Below are positions 37,722-46,868 of a stretch of DNA of 64,000 bases, piece after piece. How positions within the stretch are numbered: the first letter of the stretch is position 1; the number at the start of each line of letters is the position of its first letter. The stretch comes from an uncultured Cellvibrio sp. (lineage in GTDB: Bacteria; Pseudomonadota; Gammaproteobacteria; Pseudomonadales; Cellvibrionaceae). The notes under the pieces were generated by a model. The model was given only the letters and a program-made list of their open reading frames with translations. It had not been told where the DNA came from and did not search any database. The position numbers and the translations under genes are program-made. The stretch is taken from contig CAMLKG010000013.1 of the NCBI GenBank assembly GCA_946480695.1, forward strand, positions 50,419 through 114,418, given 5' to 3'.

Positions 37722-39511
37722 CACAAATCAGGCCCCATGCTGATATGTAAACGCCAGCCTTTGGTCTCATCATCCGGCTTGATCGGGTCCAGCGCTTTGG
37801 CGACATCGATACGAATCGGGCCTATCGGTGACACCCAGCGCACACCGACACCGGCACCCGCTTTGAATTCAAAATTGCTATCATCCATTGCGTTACCCAT
37901 ATCGTAAAATGCCGCAACTACCCAATTGGAATCTTCCAGGCGGTAGTCATATTCGATACTGGCAACGATTAAATTATTACCACCGATAACCTCGGGCTCT
38001 TTGGTCCGCTCATTCTCGGCTACGGGCCCCAGCGATTTATAATCATAGCCCCGCACACTGGCATCGCCACCGGCAAAAAAACGTACCGAGGCGGGTAAGT
38101 CCGCAAACTCTGCAATATCGGTAACACCCAATTCAGTTCGCAATAACAAACGGCCTTGCGCGAAACCCCGGATGTATTTTGCACGCGAATAAAACTGGAG
38201 GAAGCTTACGTCAGACCCCAGACTCTCCGGCGAACCGGATAATTTGCTGATCAAGCTCCAGCCCGACAATGGGTAGGGGCTGCCATCGGATTTGGTGCGC
38301 GACATGGATACCGAAGGAATTAATAAACCAGTGGCCAAGGGTACTTCCGCGCCCACTCGCGACTCCTCATAGGTGTATTCAAGCGCGTAGGTTTGCAACC
38401 ATTTATTATTCTGGTAATGGGTGTAACTTGCGCCATACGTATCCTTGGTGCTGATGAAGGTATCGATTTCCTCTTTCTTGTAACCGGTGTAAATATTCAG
38501 GAATTCATAGGCGGGGTTACGCAACGGAATTTTATAGTTGGCCAAGGCTTCCTTTTTAATTTCCGACGCAGAAAATTCTGCGTTAAATGAATGCCCGCGA
38601 CGATTCAGGTAACGATCTTCAAAGCCGAATTTGACTCGCGGCTCATCGGATTCGACACCCGCACCAATGGAATAGGCGCGGCGTTTGCGCGCTTCCAATT
38701 CAATATTGATCGCTACTTCATTGTTATCCAGCGCTTGCAAGTTCGGTGTAACATTGGCTATCGAGAAATAATTACTGGCGTTGTATAAATTTTTCAGCTC
38801 CAGCAATTGATCGGTATCGTAGTAATCGCCGGGTTTAAAGGTGTAATAACGCTCAAGTAATTTCTTATCTAAAATATTGTGCTGTAATTTAATCGCACCA
38901 ATTTTATAACGTGGACCGGTATTGTAGATGAGTTCAATAATCGCGGATTTCTCCGCGACATGAACAGTGATGCGCGACAAGTCAAATTCCGCGTCAAAAT
39001 ACCCGTGCGTTGCGGCCAGGGTTCCAAAACGCGTCTTAAGGGTTTCATAGCGACCATGGTTTAATTTGTCACCCACTTTTATGCCGGGTTTGTCATACAG
39101 GCTTTGGAAGATTTTATCGCTGCGGCCTTCACCGTGAATTTCAATGCGCAACTCTTTTACCAGCACCGGCTCACCGGGCGTAAGCGTTAACCTCAGACCC
39201 CAACAATTTTTATTGTTAAGCAGTTTGGTGTCGTATTCCAGTTGGTAATAACCCAAGGCCTGGGCTGCCGCACTGATTTCGCTTTCGGCATCCGCCAGCA
39301 GGGAGTTGAGTCGCCAGAGCGGTGCCTTGCAACTTTCATCGGCCAAACTCAAATGCTGGCGAATATTTTCACGCAGGGTTTTGGTACCGCCTTCGATATC
39401 TATCTCAGGTTCAGCAGCCAATACCGACCCGGCCACCAGGGCAAGCGGAAATAAGAGGTAATAAAAACAGGGGCGCGGTACTACTGAAGTTTGCAATTCC
39501 ATACTCTTCAT
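37721..39511 (-). CDS. tamA: Translocation and assembly module subunit TamA (Omp85 family)
   Basis: A 596-residue outer-membrane protein of the BamA/Omp85 superfamily. A signal peptide (YYLLFPLALVAGSVLA) is followed by three POTRA domains (about 40-270) and a 16-strand barrel. Barrel hallmarks are GGDASVRGYDYKSLGP (the VRGF/Y motif of the inward loop) and the C-terminal strand ending WRLHISMGPDL. Upstream of tamB in a two-gene operon. The ATG at 39502 (MELQ) is an alternative start. Confidence 0.95.
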   Translation of the reverse strand: MKSMELQTSVVPRPCFYYLLFPLALVAGSVLAAEPEIDIEGGTKTLRENIRQHLSLADESCKAPLWRLNSLLADAESEISAAAQALGYYQLEYDTKLLNNKNCWGLRLTLTPGEPVLVKELRIEIHGEGRSDKIFQSLYDKPGIKVGDKLNHGRYETLKTRFGTLAATHGYFDAEFDLSRITVHVAEKSAIIELIYNTGPRYKIGAIKLQHNILDKKLLERYYTFKPGDYYDTDQLLELKNLYNASNYFSIANVTPNLQALDNNEVAINIELEARKRRAYSIGAGVESDEPRVKFGFEDRYLNRRGHSFNAEFSASEIKKEALANYKIPLRNPAYEFLNIYTGYKKEEIDTFISTKDTYGASYTHYQNNKWLQTYALEYTYEESRVGAEVPLATGLLIPSVSMSRTKSDGSPYPLSGWSLISKLSGSPESLGSDVSFLQFYSRAKYIRGFAQGRLLLRTELGVTDIAEFADLPASVRFFAGGDASVRGYDYKSLGPVAENERTKEPEVIGGNNLIVASIEYDYRLEDSNWVVAAFYDMGNAMDDSNFEFKAGAGVGVRWVSPIGPIRIDVAKALDPIKPDDETKGWRLHISMGPDL

Positions 39512-39660
39512 CGGGAGCTCAGCGGTGGCTACTTTAACCGCTAATAAAGGTCACTAAAAGACTAAAATTGTGACATTCTTGTTCGGGTAATTGTTCCTTG
39601 CACCCGCTATAATCGCGCCGATTTGGCCTGTTGTACGGCCTCCACCTTCTGGAATAGACC

Positions 39661-40506
39661 ATGCTTAGTTATCGCCACGGCTTCCATGCCGGCAATTTTG
39701 CCGATGTGCTCAAACATACAGTCCTGGTACATATACTTGAGCATATGAAACTAAAAGACAAACCCGTGCGCATTATCGATACCCATGCTGGCGCCGGTGT
39801 GTATAAATTGAATTCAACCCAGGCACAAAAGAATCGCGAGTTTGACACCGGGATCGGCCGCCTCTGGCCATTAACCCAAGTACCGGCTGCGGTACAGCAA
39901 TACCTGGAAAACGTGCGCGAATGTAACGAAAAGCGCCAATTACAACTTTACCCCGGTTCACCCTTGTTAATGCAGAAATTAATGCGTGCGCAGGACCGTT
40001 TGTTCTTGCACGAATTACATCCGAGCGATTTCCAATTCCTGCGTGACTGCATGCGCGATATCAGGAACGTTAAAGTAATTAATGACGATGGCTTCGCCGG
40101 ACTGCAAGCGCTGTTACCGCCACCCGATAAGCGGGCACTGGTACTGATTGATCCTTCCTACGAAGTGAAAAGTGATTATCAGCATGCCATTAAACAAGTA
40201 ATTCAGGCACACAAGCGTTTTGCCACAGGGACCTTCGCCATCTGGTACCCGGTGGTCTTGCGTCAACGTATCCATGAAATGGAAACAGCATTGCAAAAAT
40301 CCGGGATTAAAAATATCCAGTTAATAGAGCTGGGGTTGCAACCGGACAACCCGGAGCACGGCATGACATCCAGCGGAATGATTGTGATCAATCCTCCCTG
40401 GACACTGTGGCGTGCCATGGAGGAAGCCTTACCCTGGCTGGTAGACCAGCTGGGTGAAAATGACCTGGGCTTTTACCGCCTTGAACAATTGGTCCCCGAG
40501 AAATAA
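39661..40506 (+). CDS. rlmJ: 23S rRNA (adenine(2030)-N6)-methyltransferase RlmJ
   Basis: A 281-residue rRNA methyltransferase that modifies A2030 of 23S rRNA. Family start MLSYRHGFHAGNFADVLKHTVL in part, DTHAGAGVY as the SAM-binding loop, and the catalytic LVLIDPSYEVKSDY (D-P-P/S-Y of N6-adenine methyltransferases). Typical length of about 280. Stands alone upstream of two small membrane-protein genes; TATAAT at 39608-39613 is a possible -10. Confidence 0.95.
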   Translation: MLSYRHGFHAGNFADVLKHTVLVHILEHMKLKDKPVRIIDTHAGAGVYKLNSTQAQKNREFDTGIGRLWPLTQVPAAVQQYLENVRECNEKRQLQLYPGSPLLMQKLMRAQDRLFLHELHPSDFQFLRDCMRDIRNVKVINDDGFAGLQALLPPPDKRALVLIDPSYEVKSDYQHAIKQVIQAHKRFATGTFAIWYPVVLRQRIHEMETALQKSGIKNIQLIELGLQPDNPEHGMTSSGMIVINPPWTLWRAMEEALPWLVDQLGENDLGFYRLEQLVPEK

Positions 40507-40516
40507 TGGAGGAAAA

Positions 40517-40906
40517 ATGCCTGCCCCTGACAGAAAATCCATGAGTTATGCCATGCGCGCGGCTATCAGTTCCGCGTGTATTTTCCCGGGTGCCGGATTA
40601 TTTTTGCTGGGCCACTATGTGCGTGGCTGTATTTTTGCTGTGCCTGCGGGTGTAATTGTATTGATGTTGTTCAAAAATTTATTTGCCGCCGCGTTTCGCA
40701 TTAATGATCAATTGCGACATCAGGCGGAACAGGGAATTTTTTCTTTCGATGTAATGGCAATTTTCAACGAACTGCACAGCTCGCTTTTCGCATCACCTTA
40801 TTGGCAGGATGGCAAGTGGGTTTTGCTGGCAAGCTGGTTACTCAGTATTGCCAGCTCCTATTTCGTGGGAAAAAAAATTGATCTGCAAACATCGGGGGAC
40901 CAATAA
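40517..40906 (+). CDS. Small membrane protein of unknown function
   Basis: A 129-residue protein with about three hydrophobic segments (SACIFPGAGLFLLGHYVRGCIFAVPAGVIVLMLF in part, and WVLLASWLLSIASSYF near the end). The first part resembles the glycine-rich GAG.FLLG.Y.RG turn of small TM2/DUF-type membrane proteins. I do not recognise a characterised family. The ATG at 40517 with GGAGGA at 40508-40513 is chosen over an upstream start at 40454 that lies inside rlmJ. The stop overlaps the next start (TAATG), so the two are co-translated. Confidence 0.75.
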   Translation: MPAPDRKSMSYAMRAAISSACIFPGAGLFLLGHYVRGCIFAVPAGVIVLMLFKNLFAAAFRINDQLRHQAEQGIFSFDVMAIFNELHSSLFASPYWQDGKWVLLASWLLSIASSYFVGKKIDLQTSGDQ

Positions 40907-41259
40907 TGCAGGCTTCTTTGATTGCCGTCGGCTTATTATTTTGCAGCAATATCTTCATGACATTTGCCTGGTATGCGCACCTGAAAGAGCTGAACCAAAA
41001 ACCCTGGATTATTGCGGCGCTGGTGAGTTGGGGCATCGCCCTGTTTGAATATTTGCTCCAGGTTCCCGCCAACCGCATCGGCTATACGGTCATGAGTGTC
41101 GGCCAACTGAAAATTTTGCAGGAAGTTATCACCTTGGGTGTATTTGTTCCCTTCGCACTTTTTTATTTGAAAGAACCGCTAAAGCTGGACTACCTCTGGG
41201 CGGGCTTATGCCTTTTAGGCGCGGTTTTCTTTATGTTTAGGGATAAATTGACTGGTTAA
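40906..41259 (+). CDS. DUF486 family small membrane protein (DMT-like)
   Basis: A 117-residue protein with four predicted membrane segments. Family features: NIFMTFAWYAHLKEL, SWGIALFEYLLQVPANRIGY, and SVGQLKILQEVITLGVFVPFALFYLKEPL in part. This is the DUF486 group, a short relative of drug/metabolite transporters that probably works as a dimer. The transported compound is unknown. It overlaps the upstream small membrane gene by one base. Confidence 0.9.
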   Translation: MQASLIAVGLLFCSNIFMTFAWYAHLKELNQKPWIIAALVSWGIALFEYLLQVPANRIGYTVMSVGQLKILQEVITLGVFVPFALFYLKEPLKLDYLWAGLCLLGAVFFMFRDKLTG

Positions 41260-41348
41260 AAACCGCGACTCGGGCAACAAGCGGAAATATATCGGCTATA
41301 AATAAAAGGATTTCAATTCCAACCTTTTAATCAATAACAAGGTGCCGT

Positions 41349-43259
41349 GTGTCCGAACCAAATGCTTCCCACTCCCCTGCGCAAGGATTGGTCTATCGGG
41401 ATTTCAATAAGCAGAATAATAAACGCCTGACGCAAATCCTGCGTGGCAGCCAAATAGCACTTTTACTGGTGAGCATTATCAGCATCAGTGCCGGCAGTTA
41501 TAGCGACGCTGCGGTGATGCTGGTCACCGGTGTTTTTTTATTTACAGTGGATTGGGCCATTTATAAAAAACGCCCGGTTATCGCTGCCAGTATCTTGCTT
41601 GTTTCCCTGACACTGATGTTGTCCTACCTTGCCTGGCTCGGCAGCGGGGTTCGCGATAATGCCCTGCTCGGTTTTTCCGGTGTGCTGGTCTTTGCCGCTA
41701 CGCTGGGAAATAAACGCCTGCTGACCTGCCTGTTGGGCTTGATGGTGGCTGTACTGCTGGCATTCGCCTACGTAAATCACCACGGCATTTACCGCCATCA
41801 CATAGAACCGACAAATCTTAGCACCGGTATTATCGCGGTGATCATCCTGTGTGTAGTGGGTATGGCCGCCTGGTTGTTCGCCCACGATTATCGATCCGCA
41901 CTGGATGAGCTGGCACGCGAAAACGACCGGGTGAAAAGCGCCAAAAACCATATAGAGCATATGGCCCTCCACGATCCGTTGACGGGCTTGCCCAATCGCA
42001 TCATGGCGCAAAATAATTTCGCTGCGATTTACCAGCAAACCAAAGCCCGCCAGCAACAGCTCGGTATTATTTTTATCGACCTTGATAATTTAAAACCCAT
42101 TAACGATTCACTCGGGCACCAGGCAGGTGACCAGATTTTAAAGGAAGTTGCCTTGCGTTTGCTGAGTTACACCCGGAAGGTGGATAACGTTTGCCGCTTT
42201 GGTGGTGACGAATTTATTGTGTTTATGCCGAATATCCAATCCGAAGAGGACGCTTCCAGGGCGAGCCTGGAAATCCTGAAATTGGTTTCGGAAAATTATT
42301 TGTATCGCAATATCGAAATTTTTTGCACCTGTTCCATCGGGATCGCGCTCGCACCGCAGGATGGCGAGGACCTTGATACGCTGATCAAAAAAGCCGACAT
42401 TGCCATGTATCATTCAAAAGATTCAGGGCGCAACAGCTTTCGCTTTTTTAATCCCGCCATCAGCCGCAATATGCACGACCATATCAGCCTTATTTCCGGT
42501 ATGCGCAAAGCCCTGCAAGATGCGCAATTCAGCCTTCACTATCAACCTAAAATTGATTTGCAACAAAATACCATTTCCGGTTTTGAGGCCTTGCTGCGGT
42601 GGAATCACCCGGAGCAAGGTTTTATTTCACCCGCGGTATTTATTCCGCTGGCGGAATCGTCCGGCCTGATCATCCAATTGGGCGAATGGGTAATCAATGA
42701 AGCCTGTCGCCAAGCGAAAATCTGGCTGGATGCGGGAGTTCTCGCTGCCAGCATCGCCGTGAATATTTCTTCCATCCAATTCAAACGCGGCAATATTGAT
42801 AGCATCGTACTGAACGCGCTCGCCAATGCGGCACTGCCACCGCAATACCTGGAACTGGAATTTACGGAATCGCTATTGATTGAAGACAGCGAACGTTTAG
42901 TGCAAACACTCGCAGTGCTGCGTGGCGAAGGCGTGCATTTTTCGATAGATGATTTTGGTACGGGTTATTCCAACCTCGGCTATTTGAAAAAATTCGAAGT
43001 CGGCGCATTGAAAATCGATCAATCCTTTGTGCGCAAGATGGATGATAACTCCGGCGATGCGGCAATAGTGCGTGCGATTATCCAGATGGCCTCCAGCCTC
43101 GGCCTGAAAACCATTGCCGAAGGTGTAGAAGAAGCCGGCACGGCTGCCCTGTTACGCAGCCTGGGTTGCACGGAAGCCCAGGGCTATTTATGGGCCAGGC
43201 CCATGCCGGCAAGCGAAGTCGAAATGTTTTGCAAGAACTGGCCCCGGGCTCCTGCCTAG
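41349..43259 (+). CDS. Membrane GGDEF/EAL protein (cyclic-di-GMP turnover)
   Basis: A 636-residue protein with about six membrane segments (residues 33-182), a GGDEF domain (200-365) and an EAL domain (385-630). The cyclase site RFGGDEFIVF (284-293) is intact and an RxxD inhibitory site (RKVD, 276-279) lies five residues before GGDEF. The phosphodiesterase site also looks intact: EALLRW from 413, ELEFTES, DDFGTGYSNL at 534, KIDQSFV and KTIAEGVE. Both activities are therefore possible and the net effect cannot be told. The start is GTG at 41349; no nearby ATG fits the frame. Confidence 0.93.
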   Translation: MSEPNASHSPAQGLVYRDFNKQNNKRLTQILRGSQIALLLVSIISISAGSYSDAAVMLVTGVFLFTVDWAIYKKRPVIAASILLVSLTLMLSYLAWLGSGVRDNALLGFSGVLVFAATLGNKRLLTCLLGLMVAVLLAFAYVNHHGIYRHHIEPTNLSTGIIAVIILCVVGMAAWLFAHDYRSALDELARENDRVKSAKNHIEHMALHDPLTGLPNRIMAQNNFAAIYQQTKARQQQLGIIFIDLDNLKPINDSLGHQAGDQILKEVALRLLSYTRKVDNVCRFGGDEFIVFMPNIQSEEDASRASLEILKLVSENYLYRNIEIFCTCSIGIALAPQDGEDLDTLIKKADIAMYHSKDSGRNSFRFFNPAISRNMHDHISLISGMRKALQDAQFSLHYQPKIDLQQNTISGFEALLRWNHPEQGFISPAVFIPLAESSGLIIQLGEWVINEACRQAKIWLDAGVLAASIAVNISSIQFKRGNIDSIVLNALANAALPPQYLELEFTESLLIEDSERLVQTLAVLRGEGVHFSIDDFGTGYSNLGYLKKFEVGALKIDQSFVRKMDDNSGDAAIVRAIIQMASSLGLKTIAEGVEEAGTAALLRSLGCTEAQGYLWARPMPASEVEMFCKNWPRAPA

Positions 43260-43405
43260 CAGGTGGGCCTCGGCTGCGCCGTATTTCATTAGGAAAATTC
43301 CTTTTATTTTTAATATTTAACGCCGCCTGGCTCCACGCCCATAGTTAGTGGAGCCACCCCGATTGCGCCCGGTTGCACCCCCATCACAATCCCGCCCACA
43401 ATAAC

Positions 43406-43414
43406 TGGTATACT
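43406..43414 (+). promoter_or_regulatory. Extended -10 promoter upstream of the CE1-type esterase
   Basis: TGGTATACT at 43406-43414 fits an extended -10 (TGnTATAAT type) about 98 bp before the start codon at 43512. No good -35 was seen. The rest of 43260-43511 shows no gene. Confidence 0.4.
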
Positions 43415-43511
43415 AGTCGCCCGATTATTGCCGTCTGTTGCGCAAGGGATTCGGGCCACTCATGTGCAACGGGTTTTTAGCCAATTGGCCCAACCACGAA
43501 GGATTACCCCC

Positions 43512-44894
43512 ATGACCAGAATAATTCATAAGATAAGAACCACCGCCCTGCCCTTGTTAACCTGCGGAATGTTATTGGCCAATCTGGATGCCGAGGCCGC
43601 CAGCCTGCGTGAAATCACCGGCTTCGGCACCAATCCAACTAATTTGCGGATGCATTTGTATGTGCCCGATGTACTGCCCAACAACGTTCCCATACTGGTT
43701 GCCAACCATTATTGCACCGGCACCGGCCCGGCATTGTATTCCGGGACCCAGTTCGCATCACTGGCTGACCGCTATGGTTTTATTGTGATTTACCCCAGCG
43801 CTACCCGCAGCGGCCAATGTTTCGATGTGTCGTCTGCGCAAGCGCTGCGCCGCGGTGGCGGCAGTGACCCGGTCGGCATCATGTCGATGGTGAATTACGT
43901 GCAGCAAAACTATAACGTGGATTCCACACGTATCTTTGTAACCGGGGTTTCATCCGGAGCGATGATGACGCAGGTATTGCTCGGGCTTTATCCCGATGTG
44001 TTTAAAGCCGGTGCATCCTTTGCCGGCGTACCTTTCGGTTGCTTTGCAACTACCGATGGCAGCACCTGGAACAGTGCCTGCGCCAACGGCACCATCACCC
44101 GCACCCCGCAACAATGGGGCGACCTGGTTCGCAATGCCTATCCGGGTTACACCGGTGCGCGCCCGCGCGTACAGCTTTGGCACGGCACCGCCGATGACAC
44201 ATTGCGTTACCCCAATTTCAATGAAGCCATAAAGCAATGGACCAATGTCCATGGCATCAGCCAAACACCGGTCACTACCGACTCCCCCCAATCCGGGGCT
44301 ACCCGCACCCGCTATGGCAGTGGGGGAGACCAGGCACCGGTGGAAGCTATCAGCTTGCAGGGAACCGGGCATAACCTGCCGGTCAATGCAGCCGAGGCGA
44401 TTCGTTTCTTTGGGTTGAATACCACCACCTCCAGTACCGCCAGTTCGCGTTCTTCGACACCATCATCAGTTGCGCGCAGCTCTTCCTCACTCGCTGCAAA
44501 CAGTTCATCCAGTTCGGCGGTTACCGGTGGCGATCGCTGTAACTGGTACGGCACCCCATATCCGCTGTGTTTAAACAGCCTCAGCGGTTGGGGTTGGGAG
44601 AGCAACCGGAGTTGTATCGGCAGGAACACTTGCACATCCCAACCCGCACCTTACGGGGTGATTGGCGGAGCCAGTTCAACACCCGCCAGTTCTTCGCCCG
44701 CGCTTAGCAGTGCGGCAGTTTCGTCGAGCAGTTCCAGCATTCCCGCCGGCATTGGCCAAAATTGCAACTGGTATGGAACCCGCTATCCACTGTGTGTCAC
44801 CACCCAAAGCGGCTGGGGCTGGGAAAACCAACGCAGTTGTATTTCGCGCACAACCTGCAGCACACAACCGGCCCCCTTCGGCATAGTTAATTAA
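43512..44894 (+). CDS. Secreted CE1-type esterase (PHB depolymerase fold) with two CBM10 modules
   Basis: A 460-residue secreted esterase. A signal peptide (about 1-29, ending AEA) precedes an alpha/beta hydrolase domain of the esterase/PHB-depolymerase type (30-303). The nucleophile elbow is GVSSG with Ser147; ADD around 228 and His287 in GTGHNLP are the other triad candidates. Two polyserine linkers separate two CBM10 modules (343-385 and 418-460), each CNWYGTxYPLC - GWGWE - RSCI - TCxxQPAP. CBM10 binds cellulose, so the likely role is removing acetyl or feruloyl groups from xylan at the cell wall surface; which ester is not determined. The ATG at 43512 starts the signal peptide; the frame opens earlier at 43428. 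Confidence 0.9.
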   Translation: MTRIIHKIRTTALPLLTCGMLLANLDAEAASLREITGFGTNPTNLRMHLYVPDVLPNNVPILVANHYCTGTGPALYSGTQFASLADRYGFIVIYPSATRSGQCFDVSSAQALRRGGGSDPVGIMSMVNYVQQNYNVDSTRIFVTGVSSGAMMTQVLLGLYPDVFKAGASFAGVPFGCFATTDGSTWNSACANGTITRTPQQWGDLVRNAYPGYTGARPRVQLWHGTADDTLRYPNFNEAIKQWTNVHGISQTPVTTDSPQSGATRTRYGSGGDQAPVEAISLQGTGHNLPVNAAEAIRFFGLNTTTSSTASSRSSTPSSVARSSSSLAANSSSSSAVTGGDRCNWYGTPYPLCLNSLSGWGWESNRSCIGRNTCTSQPAPYGVIGGASSTPASSSPALSSAAVSSSSSSIPAGIGQNCNWYGTRYPLCVTTQSGWGWENQRSCISRTTCSTQPAPFGIVN

Positions 44895-44909
44895 TTTTTA
44901 TTGCCAAAA

Positions 44910-44939
44910 AAAAGCCTTGCGATTTTACGTAAGGCTTTT
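44910..44939. terminator. Bidirectional terminator after the esterase gene
   Basis: AAAAGCCTTGCG pairs with CGTAAGGCTTTT across ATTTTA (44910-44939), a stem of up to 14 bp including one G-U pair, followed by T residues on both strands. It separates the convergent esterase and GNAT genes. Confidence 0.88.
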
Positions 44940-44958
44940 TAACGGTGAGAAACTGTAA

Positions 44959-45417
44959 TCAGCCAAGGGCTTTAGTCATAAACACGCTATATGGATCTTC
45001 CACATAGTCACCGAATGGCCCGCAGTATTCAAAGCCGTAACGCTCGTAGAGTTTGCGCGCAGGGATAAAAAAATCTTGTGGGCCTGTTTCCAAACTCAGG
45101 CGCTGATATTGGCGCGCAGTGGCAACCTGGAGGATATGTTCCAGCATTTTTTTACCGGCACCCTGGCCACGAAACCGATTCGACGAACGCATGGATTTTA
45201 TTTCCGCATGGGTAGGGTCTAATTCCTTCAACGCGCCACAGCCCATTAATTGGTGGTTATCCCACACACTCCAGAACGTAATCCCCGGCTTACGTAATTT
45301 TTCCAGGTCCAACGCATGTACACTCTCTGCCGGAGAGGTGGCATACATATCACGCAAATGTTCATTTAATAATTCCGCAATCTCCGGGCCGGTTAAATCG
45401 TCGATAAGGATTTTCAT
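44959..45417 (-). CDS. GNAT family N-acetyltransferase
   Basis: A 152-residue acetyltransferase with the GNAT fold: NHQLMGCGALKEL for the beta strands, RGQGAGKKMLEHIL as the acetyl-CoA pyrophosphate loop (RxxGxG/A), and ARKLYERYGFEYCGPFGDY at the C-terminus. It resembles the YsnE/PaiA-like group seen in many bacteria. The acceptor is unknown. Confidence 0.9.
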   Translation of the reverse strand: MKILIDDLTGPEIAELLNEHLRDMYATSPAESVHALDLEKLRKPGITFWSVWDNHQLMGCGALKELDPTHAEIKSMRSSNRFRGQGAGKKMLEHILQVATARQYQRLSLETGPQDFFIPARKLYERYGFEYCGPFGDYVEDPYSVFMTKALG

Positions 45418-45486
45418 ATTCGTTCCTTTGTGACAGATATTAAATTCAACTGCAATGTAATAACAATCAATTGTTGTCAGTGATAA

Positions 45487-46023
45487 TTATGGTTTATCAC
45501 CCGGCAATATATATTTATGTAAGACTTGCTCGTCTATCGGACCAGTGATAGTTTCCCTTAGTATTTCACCTTCATCCCAATAGTTGCTTAACGTGTAATA
45601 AATGTTATCTCCCATAGTGCTGGTAATTTCCCTTTCCAAAAAATATTTATGCTTAATGAGAGGATCAATAAAGTCCATGAAGGATTCCCTTATTCCGTCC
45701 ATATCTTTACTTAAACCACGGAAGCTCCCCGCAGCAGAACGTATAGTAGAAAACTTTCCCATTTTCGCATTTTGAATAGATTCAATAATATTTTTTTTCA
45801 TACCCAAAAAATTTGGCTTGACTTTAAGATTCCACAAACGCACATCTGACAACACGTCAGAATATATTGGATGGCCAACTGGTTTTGGTTGAAGATTTTC
45901 ATAGGCCTCAAGCGCAGCCAAACCTGTATCGATAAAAGTAACAAAATGGGTTACGTAATCCTCCATATATTCTATTGAAGAAAACATTCTTAATAAAAGT
46001 TGTTCCCTAAGCTGTGAATCCAT
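45487..46023 (-). CDS. Probable immunity protein for the adjacent toxin
   Basis: A 178-residue, mostly helical cytoplasmic protein without signal peptide or membrane segment. It starts two bases after the stop of the toxin fragment at 46026, on the same strand, so it is probably co-transcribed with it. I do not recognise the family. Immunity genes normally follow the toxin gene in this way, and the AT-rich composition matches the toxin gene. The role is inferred from position only. Confidence 0.6.
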   Translation of the reverse strand: MDSQLREQLLLRMFSSIEYMEDYVTHFVTFIDTGLAALEAYENLQPKPVGHPIYSDVLSDVRLWNLKVKPNFLGMKKNIIESIQNAKMGKFSTIRSAAGSFRGLSKDMDGIRESFMDFIDPLIKHKYFLEREITSTMGDNIYYTLSNYWDEGEILRETITGPIDEQVLHKYILPGDKP

Positions 46024-46025
46024 TG

Positions 46026-46868
46026 CTAAGCCTCCGGCCAGTTCGTTAACTTGGGACTTAGTGATCCCAAGGCATTAAAGCTCACATATAATTGGGTCGC
46101 TCCTCCCTCCAGATAAAACTCCCTTCCTTCGTGCTCAAGATATTCTTGTCCAGCTACTTTTCCTTCCCATACCTTTAATCCTTTTTCCCCTACAACATGT
46201 TCTACATAATAGCCATTATCATTCCAGGAATCCTTGACTGCATAATTGCTTCGCCACTCCGCCTTATTTGCAGGTTTAGTGTATGCCCAATAGCAACCCG
46301 ATTTACCGTTCGCCTCGCTACTTCCCTCGTCAACGATACGATAAATTTTGGTGCCGGGAGGTAAGTTTTTGGGCTTAATATCGGAAAAGTTTTTGTAGTC
46401 CTTACGGCTATTCACATCTGGATATCCTTCAGGAATTAAGGATAAGTAGTCATCACGGAATTCTTTCAAACCTTTCGCATGCTTAGGCATAATTCCCTCC
46501 TTCGCACCCAACGGTTTTCCGCTTTCCGTTAGGGTATATGGGTCCTTTCCGTTGCCGCTGATGTGTTCACGCTTGTATACCTTGCCGCCCTCGTAGGGCT
46601 GTAGCTGCGATTTTTCAGTTTTATTCGATGAAGGCTTCGGACTACTCGGCGGTGCCAACGGTACCGGTTCGTACATCGGTCCACTGGCGAATTCGTATAC
46701 AACAACTTTTACCGTCGGTGCGACGGGCGGTAACGGAATTTTATAGGCCAGCAGTTCGCCCTTTGCCAATAATTGGAGCACTTCATTTATTGACCCACGT
46801 TGTTGGTCGCGGCTGTATATATTCTTAAAAGACAAAAAGCCTAACAATGTTTCATCATTAATCCCCAT
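46026..46868 (-). CDS. C-terminal toxin part of a frameshifted polymorphic toxin
   Basis: A 280-residue fragment starting at the ATG at 46868 (the frame is open slightly further upstream). Residues near the start (RGSINEVLQLLAKGELLAYKIPLPP) belong to the delivery region shared with the upstream fragment. A proline/serine-rich linker (PVAPTVKVVVYEFASG to SSPKPSSNK) leads to a C-terminal domain with LPPGTKIYRIVDEGSS, GCYWAYTKPANKAEWRSNYAV, WNDNGYYVEHVV and GREFYLEGGATQLYV. Domains of this appearance end polymorphic and type VI effectors; the conserved Arg of IYRIV and late Glu residues recall ADP-ribosyltransferases, but that is a weak inference. Directly followed by the probable immunity gene. 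Confidence 0.65.
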   Translation of the reverse strand: MGINDETLLGFLSFKNIYSRDQQRGSINEVLQLLAKGELLAYKIPLPPVAPTVKVVVYEFASGPMYEPVPLAPPSSPKPSSNKTEKSQLQPYEGGKVYKREHISGNGKDPYTLTESGKPLGAKEGIMPKHAKGLKEFRDDYLSLIPEGYPDVNSRKDYKNFSDIKPKNLPPGTKIYRIVDEGSSEANGKSGCYWAYTKPANKAEWRSNYAVKDSWNDNGYYVEHVVGEKGLKVWEGKVAGQEYLEHEGREFYLEGGATQLYVSFNALGSLSPKLTNWPEA

